DNA of 64,000 nucleotides from Symmetrospora coprosmae (taxonomy: Eukaryota; Basidiomycota; Cystobasidiomycetes; Symmetrosporaceae): contig VUYT01000030.1 in NCBI GenBank assembly GCA_008802785.1, forward strand, positions 157,875 through 221,874, in the 5' to 3' direction. Each line of letters opens with the position of its first letter. Position 1 is the stretch's first letter. The notes beneath the pieces are model-generated. The model was not told the DNA's origin. It saw only the letters and a program-made list of their open reading frames with translations, and did no database searches. Positions 10,578 to 21,455 of the stretch are shown in pieces. The position numbers and the translations under genes were made by a program.

Positions 10578-11977
10578 ATGATCAGCTGCGGCGCGCTGGC
10601 TGCATATGTCGAGTGTCAAGACGAGAACGGCGTCTGGTCAGCCCTCCCCGAGTACCGCGTCACGACTCCAGACACCAAGACGGCCAGCTGTTTCATTGAG
10701 AGCAAGGCCGGCTCTCCCTTCCGCGTCAACTACTATGAGTTGCACAAGATGGCCCAGTATGATACGATCGTCAGGGTCTTCGTGGATGGCAAGGAGATGT
10801 CCGCCTACATCCACGGACGCGCCCACCCCTGCGGTCCCAATAGTTGCAAGACCATCGAGGGTGTACGATCGGATGCCAGGAGCCTGTTGCCATTCAAGTT
10901 TGCGAAGGTAAGTGGCCTGTAGTCTAGCAGATGCGCAGTCTATTGCCGGTCACGGGAAGCCCGAGCTGACAGCTGTAGCGACCATTTCTCCCACTGTCGC
11001 ACAGCTCACGCTTACAGACGATGACGACATTGCAACAAAAGACGAGCAAGTTGTAAAGCACGTAGGCTCCATCATGGTCAAGCTGTTCCGCGCGATACAA
11101 GGCCCAGCGGGTACCAATGTCTACAACGGCACTGCAGCGGTCGGTTCCGAACTGTTGCGCGCTGCTAATGTACAAGGCGCTGACTGCTTGACTGCCCATT
11201 CTGTGCCCGACTGCAGATTCAGAGCCATGTTCTTCACGAGCGGGCGAAGAAGGCCACTCTCGATCACAGCACTGCTTTTGGTCAGGCCAAAACTGTCGCC
11301 GTCGGGTACCTACATTGGTGAGGACGTGGCGCCGCCGGTATCTCCCAGGGGCCACACTCGCATGAACTGAAACACCGATGATCGAAAGACGAGCGTACAA
11401 GCCCCTTCTTGACGCTAGAGTACGTCCTTCGTTCTCGGTGAGAAGGCGTTCAGGGTGAGAGCTAATGTCGCCTGCCTCAGGTTCAAGTACCGGTCAGGAG
11501 ATCTGCTGGAGAGCGATGGAATCAAGCCGCGTAGGTGCACAATCTCGGGGACCTGCATGCACGCTTCTGAACGTGCCCTACTTGCGCTGCTCACACAGCC
11601 GTGCCTGGAGCTCGAGACGTGTCCGGAGAGCCTGCAGCCGAGGCGAGCGGTCCAAACGCAAAGAGAAAGGCGACCAGCGCATCGCGTACTCCCGTCGACA
11701 TCGATGACAGCGACGACGATCGTAATGCAAGCAAGAAGGTCAAGAGGGAGAAGAAGAAACCTGTCACTGCGGGAAGAGTCATCGATATCGATGATGACGA
11801 TGAGGAGGTAATCCTCTCGCTGAGCTCGTACCTTCCGTGACAGGCCAGGTCTGACTGGTTTCCGTTCAGACTGAGATTCAGAAGCTCCGTCGAGAGAATG
11901 AGCAGCTCAGGCAGAAGGTGAAGGTGGAGGGCAAGGCCTCCAGCTCCAAGAAAGGGGAGGTCATCGACATCGATTGA
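10578..11977 (+). CDS. DUF7918 family protein, copy B
   Basis: Second tandem paralogue; biochemical function unknown. Exons 10578-10907, 11005-11139, 11217-11317, 11402-11419, 11481-11530, 11599-11807 and 11870-11977 give an open 316-residue product. The DUF7918-type core contains PEYRVTTPDTKTASCFIES, VRVFVDGKEM, LPFKFAK, LTLTDDDDIATKDEQVVKHVG, SHVLHERAKKATLDHSTAFGQ and FKYRSGDLLESDGIKP. The tail holds acidic SUMO-interaction-like patches (PVDIDDSDDD, RVIDIDDDDEE, terminal EVIDID) and a short coiled coil, TEIQKLRRENEQLRQK. Exon 3 is 14 nt shorter than in copy C; phase is rescued only if exon 4 uses an acceptor 29 nt further downstream than the homologous site. The acidic/Lys-rich tail suggests a nuclear protein (inference). 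Confidence 0.72.
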
Positions 11978-12458
11978 GGCGGCCAACTTTAAGTGGGTAG
12001 GCCGTCCGGGTGGATACAGGTCTGTCAACCATGAGGCCCAGGCCAGTTAGACGCAATGACGCGGAAGGGAGTGCCTGTCAGTAGCAGTCTGTTGTTGTAA
12101 TACGCTCTATCTACGGAAGCCTCTCCACGCCTCAGGCCGTCTGTCGACTCGAGCCACGCGATGAGTGCAGCACAACGGCCCCGCTTTAATGCTGCATCCG
12201 TAGGCGATGCCTTCGACATGCGTGAGTGCAGCATCCATACGCTAGGGCTTCCCAAATACTCGCCCTCTTTGATTTCGAGTCCTCGGCGGCTGACGCCACA
12301 ACCGGCACCCGCCCAACCTCGACGCGCTTCGACTTGCCTCTCCGCTTTCTGCTCCGGCCGACTCGACTCGAAAACAGCATCCCGAGCGATGAGCTGTCCA
12401 CATCCTAGCATAATCATCTGATGAGCGCGACGATCACGCAGGCATCTCATTCTGAACC
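11978..12458. other. Spacer between DUF7918 copies B and C
   Basis: Holds the 3' UTR of copy B, including an 18-bp element at 12081-12098 that recurs after copy C, and the promoter of copy C. No gene was seen. Confidence 0.6.
12081..12098 (+). repeat. Conserved 3' UTR element of the DUF7918 array, copy 1
   Basis: GTAGCAGTCTGTTGTTGT, 104 nt after the stop of copy B. The identical 18-mer lies 77 nt after the stop of copy C at 13924-13941. A second shared segment follows (ACGCTCTATCT versus ACGCTTTATCT). It is either a footprint of the tandem duplication or a 3'-end processing signal. Confidence 0.7.
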
Positions 12459-13847
12459 ATGCTGAGCTGCAGCGTCCTTTCCGCGTGTGTCGAGGTTGAA
12501 GACGAGATCGGCCTGTGGACACCCTTGCCCGAATACAGCATCACATACTCAGATCCACGCACCGCTAGCTGCTTCATCGAGAGCAAGACTGGTCACCGTT
12601 TCAGAGTCAAGCACAACGAAACGCACAAGCTCGCGGGCAACAATGATACAGTGGTCAGAGTCTTCGTGGATGGCAAGCGAATATCAAGCCTGATCTACAC
12701 GCGCTCAGCGACCCGCGATCCTGGCCCCTATCCGACGAGCGTTGTTGAAGGTGTGCGCGAGGGCACTGATACGCTGCTGCCTTTCAAATTCACCAAGGTG
12801 CGCTCCGACGCCTTTGCGCCCCGGATGTGCTTAGACGAGACAGCCAGCAGAAGAACTGAGCATGCGGATGATCAGCTCGCGCTCACAGACGATGACGGAC
12901 TAGCCACGAAGGATGAGCAGGTTGTCAAGCACATGGGAACGATCAGGGTCGAGCTCCACCGCGCAACTCAAGTGGTGAAGCGCGGCCATGTCCTCAACGG
13001 CAATACAGTTGTGCGTTACCTGGACTGTCATCGCTGCGCATGAGCTCCCAGCGGATTCCTTGCTCATCTCTTTTTCGGATAGGTCAAGACCCACGTGCTT
13101 CACGAACGCGCCAAGAAGGCCACTCTCGACCACAGTACCGCCTTCGGTCAGCCGAAGGCTGTGACTGCTGTGACTGCTTTGGACGCCACTTTCATTGGTG
13201 AGACCGATTCGCCGGGACTGTTTTTGTGTCTGTGCACCGCCATTTGCTCAGCCTACTGTGTTGCTGCGGCAGATGACGAGAAGAGCCCTTTCATCACGCT
13301 CGAGTGAGGTCTTCCCTGTGCCAATGCTCCGCAGGTTCTCTGATGCTCTTGCTCACATAGATTCAACTACCGATCTGGAGGTCTGTTGGAGGCCAACGGG
13401 ATCAAGCCGGGTGCGTTTATGTCCCTGGAGCAGCTCGCCGCAAGCTGCCAGTGCTTGACTAACACACCCAGCACCAGCCGTACCGAGCCTCCGTTCTGCT
13501 TCGAGCGATACGGCACCCGAGGCTGGGACTTCGAACGGGAAGAGGAAGACCCTCAATGCATCGCGCTCTCCGGCTGATGATGACGCGGAGCCGGCCGGCA
13601 AGAGAGCCAAGAGTGACATGAAGAAGCCTCTCACAGCTGCCAGACTCATCCATGATGATGACGATGACGCGGAGGTGCGTGGAATATCTTTCTGGTCGCT
13701 TGTGCTCCGGAGGGTCGCACCCATTGCCCATCCACGCAGACCGAGATACAAAAGCTACGACGAGAGGTTGAGCAGCTCAAGCAGAAGGTCAATGCGGAGA
13801 AGACTGCGCCGAACGCAAAGAAGGGACAAGTCCTTGAGCTCGATTGA
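12459..13847 (+). CDS. DUF7918 family protein, copy C
   Basis: Third tandem paralogue. Exons 12459-12797, 12876-13010, 13083-13197, 13273-13303, 13361-13410, 13472-13674 and 13740-13847 close in phase at every intron to 326 residues, so this copy is the structural reference for the array. The core carries LPEYSITYSDPRTASCFIES, VRVFVDGKRISS, LLPFKFTK, LALTDDDGLATKDEQVVKHMG, THVLHERAKKATLDHSTAFGQ, SPFITLE and FNYRSGGLLEANGIKP. The tail is Lys/Asp-rich (LIHDDDDDAE) and ends in the coiled coil TEIQKLRREVEQLKQKV and the acidic-hydrophobic terminus QVLELD. DUF7918 is a basidiomycete-enriched domain without known activity; I recognise it from the conserved LTDDD, HERAKK and YRsgdLLeanGI blocks. Confidence 0.75.
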
Positions 13848-13923
13848 GGGAAGCAGGGAGATGCCGTACCAGGAGAGACAGTGGCACCCGGAGGGACCAA
13901 GGAAGTGGGAAGACAGTTCGGTA

Positions 13924-13941
13924 GTAGCAGTCTGTTGTTGT
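13924..13941 (+). repeat. Conserved 3' UTR element of the DUF7918 array, copy 2
   Basis: Identical to the 18-mer at 12081-12098, located 77 nt after the stop codon of DUF7918 copy C. Confidence 0.7.
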
Positions 13942-14082
13942 CTCCGCACGCTTTATCTCGCGCACTTCATCCTCAGTTGCCCTGCAAACGCTTCTGCCGA
14001 CACCAACGATCTGCGCGGTGGTCCTGGATCTGCTCTCTCGCCTTCCGCTTTCCCGCTCACCGACAAGACCGCGACGGGCGAC

Positions 14083-15863
14083 ATGGCCTCTCTCGCCAGG
14101 GCGCGGAGCTTCATCCCGCCATCCGAGACTATCGACTTTGCAATCATTGGCGCTGGCGTCGTAGGCGTGGCCATCGCTCGTCAGCTCTCGCTATCTCTTG
14201 CCGAGAAGACCGTCTTCCTCATCGAAAGGTGCGCGATGGCGAACGCGTTACGGTTGCTGGATCTCGCTTAATATTGCGCATGTCTACTCGCAGAAACGAG
14301 CTTCCTGGACAGGAGACGAGGTGAGGGTGCGTCAAGCGTTAGTTGCTAGAGATGTCCTCAGACACCGGCTGACGCGGAGATGCCGATGCATGACCGCAGC
14401 AACCGGGGCTCCTGGGTGATACACTCCGGAACGATATACTGACGTCTGTGACGGATACGCTGCAGTGCGCGTAACTCAGGCGTCATCCATGTGAGCCGAT
14501 GTCAAAGCGGACAAGCTCCGAAGACAGGCACCGACAAGTCTGACCAAGACTCGGGTTGCAGGCAGGCATCTACTACCCCAAGGACTCGCTCAAGACGCGC
14601 CTCTGCGTGCAAGGCCGCAAGATGCTCTACAAGTACTGCGAGCAGCATGATATCCCGCACCGCAAGACGCAGAAACTCATTGTGGCAACAACGGATTCGC
14701 AGAAGAAGCATTTAGAGCAGCTGCACAAGCACGCATCTACCTTGCCATCTCCTCCAGGGGCTGTACCTGTGCAGCTCCTCTCTGGACGAGACGCTCGCCA
14801 CCTCGAGCCAGACCTCAGCGACGACGTCTCGGCTGCGCTGCTCAGTCCGGAGACCGGCGTCATCGATGCGCACGCCTTGATTGAGCGCATGGAGGGAGAG
14901 ATGGCGGAGAACAGCGAGACTGCCACAGTGTACGGCACGAGAGTCGTGCGGATAGACCGGTCTACGGACGAAGGGCGGGGCGCCAAGGGCAAGCGAGGGG
15001 ACTCTGGCAATGCAGGATGGGTCGTGCAGACGGAGAATGCTTCGGGAGAGACGTCTTCCATCCTTGCGCGATGCGTCATCAATTCTGCTGGGCTCAAGTG
15101 AGTCGGCTGCTCTCCTATTTACTGTACTTCTTTGCTGATCTGTCGTCCTCCCCAGCGCGCATCACGTAGTGAACCAGATTCTGCCTAAAGAGCAGCAACG
15201 AACCCTCTACTTCTGCAAAGGTTCATACTTTGGCTACCGCGGGCCGGGTGTATCGAAGGTTCAGCGTCTCCTGTATCCATGCCCGGAGCCTGGGCTAGCA
15301 GGCTTGGGCACTCATCGTGAGCGGGATTGGCTTGATACGACTGCATGAGGCTGATACCCCGCCTCAATTGCAGTGACGCTCAATCTGGCTAACGAGATCC
15401 GCTTCGGACCGGATGTGGAATGGCTCAAGGCGCCAGATGACCTGGATGAGGAGAATCCAGACTTCTGGACCAAGATGCTCGAGCCGAACGAGGGGCGGAG
15501 AGACGAAGTTATTCAAGCCGTCCAGCGGTACTTGCCCGGCGTGCAGGCCGACGGCTTCATGCCGGACTGTGAGTCATGTCCAACAGATTGAACATACCGT
15601 GCGCCGCTAATGGGCTTCCCGTTCTTGCAGACTCTGGGATCCGGCCAAAGCTCAAGCCGGACAGTACCACACCCGAAGACTTCTCCATCCAGCATATAGC
15701 CCCAAGCTTCATCAATCTGATGGGCATCGAGTCTCCAGGCCTAACGAGTAGTATGGCGATCGCGCAGCACGTCGAGCAGATAGTGCGCAAAGAGGTACTC
15801 GGACTTGGCGTCGGCAGCGGGCGAAATATATCTGCAGTTGGCAGCATGGACGACTGGGCTTGA
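14083..15863 (+). CDS. L2HGDH: L-2-hydroxyglutarate dehydrogenase (FAD-dependent)
   Basis: Oxidises L-2-hydroxyglutarate, a promiscuous product of malate or lactate dehydrogenases, back to 2-oxoglutarate; mitochondrial and FAD-linked in characterised eukaryotes. Seven exons (14083-14228, 14294-14320, 14466-14490, 14562-15097, 15156-15316, 15374-15568, 15631-15863) close in phase to 440 residues, the family's usual length. Features: Rossmann GAGVVG at 23-28; the family signature ARNSGVIHAGIYYP, formed across two small exons; RKMLYKYCEQHDIPHRKTQKLIVAT; CVINSAGLNAHHV; FCKGSYFGYRG; GTHLTLNLANEIRFGPDVEW; and the C-terminal DYSGIRPKL with MGIESPGLTSSMAIAQHV, which completes the FAD/substrate pocket. 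The N-terminus is mildly basic and may be a weak presequence. It converges on UTP14 with 91 bp between the stop codons. Confidence 0.95.
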
Positions 15864-15954
15864 GAGAGCCTTGCACTTGCAAGAGAGCATAGTACTAGGG
15901 GATGTAGATCTATCAACAACATGTATCGCAAACGACGGCATGGAGCCAGATAGT

Positions 15955-18900
15955 CTAAAGCTGCTTGGACACCGGCTTGATGACTGTGCCCGGCTTGGTC
16001 AGAACCCGCGGCATCACCATGTCCTTATGGACCGTTCGTGTATTCCACTCGGCTCCCGTAGGCTGAGCAAGGCGCTGCTCGTACTGCTTCTTGCTGGTAT
16101 AGGGGTACGGCAGATCCTTTGTGAGATACTTCTTTGCCTTCTTGTCCGTTCGCTCCGAGATGATGACGTTCTGGTATTTGGCGTCCTTGCGCTTCGACGC
16201 ATCGATGCCAGGGATGTGCTTGACGACCTTCTTGGCGTTCTTACTCTTCTTGACGCCCTTGCCACCCCATGAGCCCCAGCCAGGCAGTGTGAGATCCTCA
16301 TCGTGCGGCGCATCCGCCTCAATCTCTGCCCGCTTCATCTCCTCGAAGTCTGTGATGACATTGTCGCCTGCGAACGCCCGGGCTACTAGGTCACGCTGCT
16401 GGAATGCCTGCGGGTTCTGCTGCTTCTTCAGAGCCTCGGGCAGAGCGTCCTCGTCGTTATCGCTCGCCTCGTCGCTGTCGTCGGCATCGCCTTTGTGGAG
16501 CAGCCGGCTAGCTGGAGCAGCGGAGGAAGGAGGAGGCGCATCCTCCCTGTTCTTGCGTCGCTTGGCAGATGCTGGCGAAGTCCCCGGCAGGTCAGATGTA
16601 GGAGCGTCTTGGGCAGGGGGAGACGACCGCGGTGCATTCGCACTTTCCGCTGAGGCGGGCTTGGCTAGCAGAACCTTATCGAGGTCTATCTCGACCTTCG
16701 CCTCGTTCTGCGCCTTACGAAGCACCTCCCTGTCCTTCCCTTGCTCCTTCCTGAGTTTGGCCGAGCTCTTCTCCGTTGACCGACTGTCCTTCGTGACGAT
16801 CTTCTCGTTGCCCTTGCGAGAGACAGTCGCGGCTGACGGTCCCTCCTTGCTGGCGACAAGCCAGGGGTTGACTTCCTTGCCTGCCTTGCTACCCCCAAGA
16901 CCAAATGATGCGGGAGCCTGACCGTTTCCAGTAGACAGGTTGGAGAATGGGTTATAGTCGACGAGAGTGCTGGAGGACGCGTTCGAAGAAGCGGAGCCAA
17001 CATCGGCAGAAGTCGAGACAGTGCCGTTCGTTCTGGCTGACGTGGCTCTCTTCTTGGCAGCAGCTGGCTGCTCTTGCGCTGCAGAGGCAGAGGTCGACGC
17101 TGCCGATGCAGAGGGTGCGAAGACCATGCGACCGGGGTTGTTCTGCACAAGATCGCCAGCTCGGTCGTCCCCATCATCTGCAGTGCGCCCCTCGAACTGG
17201 TCGTCAAAATCGTCGATCATGCTGTCGACGCGGTCATTCTGCCGCTGCAGGGCCTTCTGCATGAACTTCATGCCCATCAGGCCCTTTGGCAGCTCCTTCT
17301 TCTCGCCGCTCCCAGCAGAGCGCAGCGCAGCCAGCTCGTCCATCGTGCGCAGCTTGACGGCCTCGTCGTCCTCCTGGTCCAGCTCGCTCTCCACGGTAGA
17401 TGCATCATCATCGTCATCGCTCGAGCCGCCAGCCTCGTCGTTGCCGAGAATCTTCCGCCTGAGCAGCTCCTGCTTTGACTCGCGGCTCCGCACGGCCGCC
17501 TTCACGTCGTCGTCCATTCCGTCGAGGTTGCGGAGCCCCTTCGACCACCTGCCTCCAGCCGTAGCGCCGCTCTTGCCGGAAGCATGGCGAAGAGTGGCCC
17601 TCTCCCTCGCTCGGAGCGTCTCGAGGCGCTCGCGCTCCTTCTCCATGCGGTCGCCCCCGTCGAGCGCGTCCAGCTGCGCCATCTCCTCGAGGCTGAGCTG
17701 CCCTTCGCCTTCTTCGCCCGCCGCACGATTCCGCGCCTTCTTCGCAATCTTCCGGAACGTCCTTGATTTGATCTTGGCCACGCGTTTGGCTTTTCGCTCG
17801 GCGCGGAACATGAGCTCGCGCGCCAGGCGCAGCTGCGCAACTCGCGCCGCGTCGTGCGCGCTGCCTGCTCCGCTCGAGGATTGCGGGAGGGCATCCATGA
17901 GCGCGCTGTTCTCGGTCGCAAGCAGTGCAGACTGCGACATGCCCGTCGAGGCGACGAGGGATGCGATCTGCCTCTCGAGGTCGTTCGACGGCTGTGGGTA
18001 TAGGCAAAAGCCAGTCAGCAAGCAAACAAGCGAGCGTGCCCTTCACGTCGGTCATCCATGGCAGACATAAGCCTGCTCACATTGAACTTGGCCACGAGCT
18101 CGGCGTTGGTGACGCCTTTTCCTGGCCCACCACTCCGGAGGGGAAGGACAAGTCGCTGCTCTCCGCCGCCCTCGTCCTTTGTGTCGATCCCGCGCATCTG
18201 TTTGACCGTGTCCTCCCACTTGAGCACCACCTTCTCCTGCCCCTCTCGCGCCGCCTGCCGCACGATCTTTGCCTGGTGCAGCGGAGCAAGTGGCGCAGGG
18301 AGCGCACCGGGCGCCTTGAGCGGGTTGTTCTTGGCGTTGCTGGCGGACGCGAGCTTGCGCGCGCGCTCGCGGGCCAGAATGGCGGTCTCGTCTTTCGAGA
18401 GTCGCGCCACTTCAGCAGCAATGAGGTCATCCTCGTCGTCTGCCCCTGCCCCGTTGCGCGCCCGCTTCGCCTGCAGCGGCTTGAGCGACTTTTGTAGCGC
18501 TTTCGCCTGCGCGCCAGACAGCGTTGATAGAAGCGAGTCGAGCGTGAGCTTGCCACCCTCGGCATTCCCAGCGAAGTCGCCCTCCGGCACGGCTTCCGTG
18601 CGCTCCTTGCTGAGAAGCAGCCGACGCCGCTTCTTGGCTGCCTCGGAAGCGCTGACTGCGGGGAAGGAGCTGCCGGCTTCTTCATCGTCGTCCTCCGCCG
18701 GGAGGGAGCGCTTGCCGGAGAGATTGGTAATGAGGCTGTCGAGCTTGGCGAGGGCTGCTTCGTTGTCTTCCTCGTCCTCTTCATCGAGGTCGGACCCATT
18801 GCTGAACTCCTCGTCTTCGTCTTCTTCTTCGTCGTCATCCTCCTCCTCCTCGTCGTCGTCGTTCTCCGACTCGTCCTCATCTATCTCCTCTGTTGCACCC

Positions 18901-19846
18901 AGATTCGGCCTGAAGCTCTTGAGGTCAGTCTCTGCTGTTTGTTTGGACTTGATCTGCGTGCGTCTGTTGGCAACACTCCGCTGCGGCGACGCTGGACCAT
19001 CCTTGCGGTCAAGCATCTCTGACAGATCCATGTAGATCTCATCGTCGTCTTCCGAGTTGTAATCTTCCTCGCCCGCGCCGGCATCGTCTTCGTTCAGATC
19101 AATCAGCCCGTCATCATTATCGAGGCCGCTTTCGCTGTCGTTGCTTCCGCCAGACTGCTCGGCATTGTCATCATAGAAATCTGCGGCGGTCTGACGATAC
19201 GAGGCGGTATCGCAAGCATGAGCAGACTACGCTTTTGCTCGCACCAGTCTGATACGACGCTGCTCACTGCTCTCCTGCCAGCTTTGGCAGCAGCTTCGTT
19301 GCGACCTTTTGGAGGCCGTTCTTCCTCGCCATCCGTCATTGCGAGGTCAGAGTCAATCTCCTCGTCGTCGTCGCCGTCGTCGCCTGCGTCCCCTTGGCCG
19401 TCGAGCTCGTCGTCGCTCCCGAGGCCCATCTTGAACTTGATGTTCCTGATGTCCATGGTGTTGTCCTCGATGCCTGCGCCCCCTGCAGCGTCGCTGTCTC
19501 CATCCTCGTCCCCGTCTCCTCCTTCAGATTCTTCGCCACCGCGTCGACCTTTCCCCTTCCCTTTCCCTCTGCTGCTGCTCGAGGCCTTGTTGCTCGCGCG
19601 GACATCCTCCCTGGCAGACTGCAGCCGCCTCGCCGACTGCTTGACGCCTCTGCCTTTCTCCAATGGCGCATACGAGTAGATGGACCGGTCTGCGTCTGCG
19701 TCGCCGTTTTTCTCGGACGCAGCAGCTTTGCCTGTGCCTCTGCCCTTTCCAATGCCCTTGCCCTTGCCCTTGCCGCCTTTCTTGTGCTGAGATGGCCCGC
19801 CTAGGAGTGGAATAGGCGCATGCTTGAGTGGCCTCGATGTCCTCAT
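15955..19846 (-). CDS. UTP14: U3 snoRNP component Utp14
   Basis: Nucleolar protein of the small-subunit processome; in yeast it binds and activates the DEAH helicase Dhr1 during 18S rRNA maturation. Exons 19846-19268, 19190-18081 and 17991-15955 close in phase to 1241 residues, longer than yeast Utp14 because of added Lys/Gly and acidic tracts in the N-terminal third (KGKGKGKG near 25, EDDDEEEDEDEE near 260). The C-terminus is diagnostic: LPGWGSWGGKG starting at 1132, then VIISERTDKKAKKYLTKDLP, YPYTSKKQYEQRL, GAEWNTRTV and MPRVLTKPGTVI. The start at 19846 is the first ATG in frame with the KGKGKG tract; only 122 bp separate it from the upstream in-frame ATG of the divergent PNK3P gene, so the two share a promoter region. 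Confidence 0.97.
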
Positions 19847-20109
19847 CGTGCACAATGCAGTATGCGCGCAGATCAATGGCAATGTGGTCCAGAAGCAGGC
19901 CTCCCTCCCTGCCGCGCTCTCGCAAGAAGAGTGGAGTGCTGTCACGGCGGTTCTGCTCCTGACCTTCCATGGTGGTAGGAGCAGCAGCAGCAGCAAGAGC
20001 AATTGCAGTTGCATCATCATCACCATCTGCATCTGCATCTGCATCTGCATCATCTTCATCTGCACTCCGTGCCTTCTCTGTCCGCTCAGCCGTCCCTGCG
20101 ACAAAAGCA
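19847..20109. promoter_or_regulatory. Bidirectional promoter, UTP14 / PNK3P copy 1
   Basis: A 263-bp region between divergent start codons. It includes a (GCATCT)n-like tract around 20030-20051. It also contains an ATG at 19969 in frame with the PNK3P start (see findings), so part of it may be coding. Confidence 0.5.
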
Positions 20110-21455
20110 ATGACGGCTGCCGCGACATCCAAGGCCGCCTCGTCGCCGCCACCGACCTGCGCAGCGAGCACCGCCGGCAACGGCAAACGCGTCAGAGACC
20201 ACGCAGAGGACGCGCCAGAATCGCAAGCGCCCCCGACAAAGAAAGTCTACGACATGTTCGCGCCGAAGAAGGATTCCAATGTAGACATCACCGCTCCGCC
20301 CGTTGCGTCCACCTCCTCCTCCTCCCAGGTCCCCTTGGCCGTCGCGCCCGGAGACGCATCTGTGTTGCTCAAGAAGCGTCAGTGCAGCCCATCCCTCCCG
20401 GGTATAAGGACGACAGCGTCTCGAAACTCTATAGCTGATCGGAATCTGCCCGTATACCGTGAAACACCTGCCAACCCTGCCACCTGCCACCCGATGTGCC
20501 AACCCAACCCGTACCGCACTCCAACAGACAAGTTCAAATGGCTCGCGACAAATGACAGAATCCTTCTGCACGGCCTCTACGGCCCGCCCGTCTTCTCCAG
20601 CAAGCTCGCCTGTTTCGACATTGAGTACGCTGGACCAACACGGTCACCCTGCCCTCTCCGCAAGAGCTAACCCATTCTGTACTCTCCCACCTGCTTCCGC
20701 ACGCACAGTGGCACCCTCATTCGGACAGTCAAAGGAAGCACGTGGCCGAAAGATGAGCACGACTGGGCATTCTGGTGCAAGGACGGCAGCGTGCAAAAGA
20801 GGCTTCGCGAGTATCACGCAAGAGGGTGGGTCGGACCCCATCTTTCCATGAGCCTGCACCAAGCCAGAAAGCTGACTCGGTGGTGCATTCTTTGCTTGAC
20901 CCGAATGTGCCCCAGGTACGCCATTGTCTTCGTCTCGAACCAGGCGGGAGAGCCGCACTACAAGCGACACATTGCCTTCAAGGCCAAGATGCCCCTGATC
21001 GCCAGGGCGGTGCGTGCTGGCCCTGTGCCCAGCTCAAGACTCGTTCATGCAAGCAACTGACTTCACTGTCTGGCCGAAACTTGCTCACAGCTCACCGATG
21101 TGCCCTTTCGCGTGCTGGCTGCGACCAGCGGGTCCAAAGACAATGAAGTCCACCGCAAGCCGCGGATCGGGATGTGGAGGGTGCTCGAGAAGGAGTTCGC
21201 CAAGGAAGGGCTCGAGCTGGGTGCGTTAAGCACGACCATCTGCCTCGTCTCTTCGCATTTGGCGAGGGTTGACGCTCGCGCCGCCCGGATCACGCAGATA
21301 AACAGGCGTCATTCTACGTCGGCGATGCAGCGGGCAGAAAGGGGGACCATGCGTCGTCAGACAAGGAGTGGGCCCAGAACGTCGGTATCCCCTTCTACAC
21401 GCCCGAACAGTTCTTCTGGGAGCGGCAGGATGACAAGGCCGCGCCAGCAGAATAG
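20110..21455 (+). CDS. TPP1: Polynucleotide 3'-phosphatase (PNK3P), copy 1
   Basis: DNA 3'-phosphatase of the HAD superfamily that removes blocking 3'-phosphates at strand breaks, acting in base-excision and single-strand-break repair in the nucleus. Six exons (20110-20377, 20528-20624, 20709-20825, 20916-21009, 21091-21220, 21298-21455) close in phase to 287 residues. After a roughly 90-residue Ser/Ala-rich leader with a KKVYDMFAPKK basic patch come the HAD motif FDIDGTLI (formed across a splice), WAFWCKDGSVQKRLREY, the second motif AIVFVSNQAG, KPRIGMW and the third acidic motif FYVGDAAGR, then [18 protein letters not shown]. No P-loop kinase domain follows, so it resembles yeast Tpp1 rather than the bifunctional animal and fission-yeast PNKP. 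Intron 1 (150 nt) is a multiple of three with no stop, so retention would give a longer isoform. Confidence 0.93.

Noticed and set aside
16967-18070. Long Ser-rich open frame antisense to UTP14 (also 18058-19035)
   Set aside because: Mirror of acidic and Lys/Glu codons of a conserved gene; composition is pure low complexity and no start or splice context supports it.
20378-20527. Uninterrupted frame of PNK3P copy 1 from exon 1 through 20624
   Set aside because: The 150-nt stretch is a multiple of three without stops, but it has GTCAGT and CAG borders, non-family sequence, and an intron at the homologous place in copy 2; treated as intron 1.
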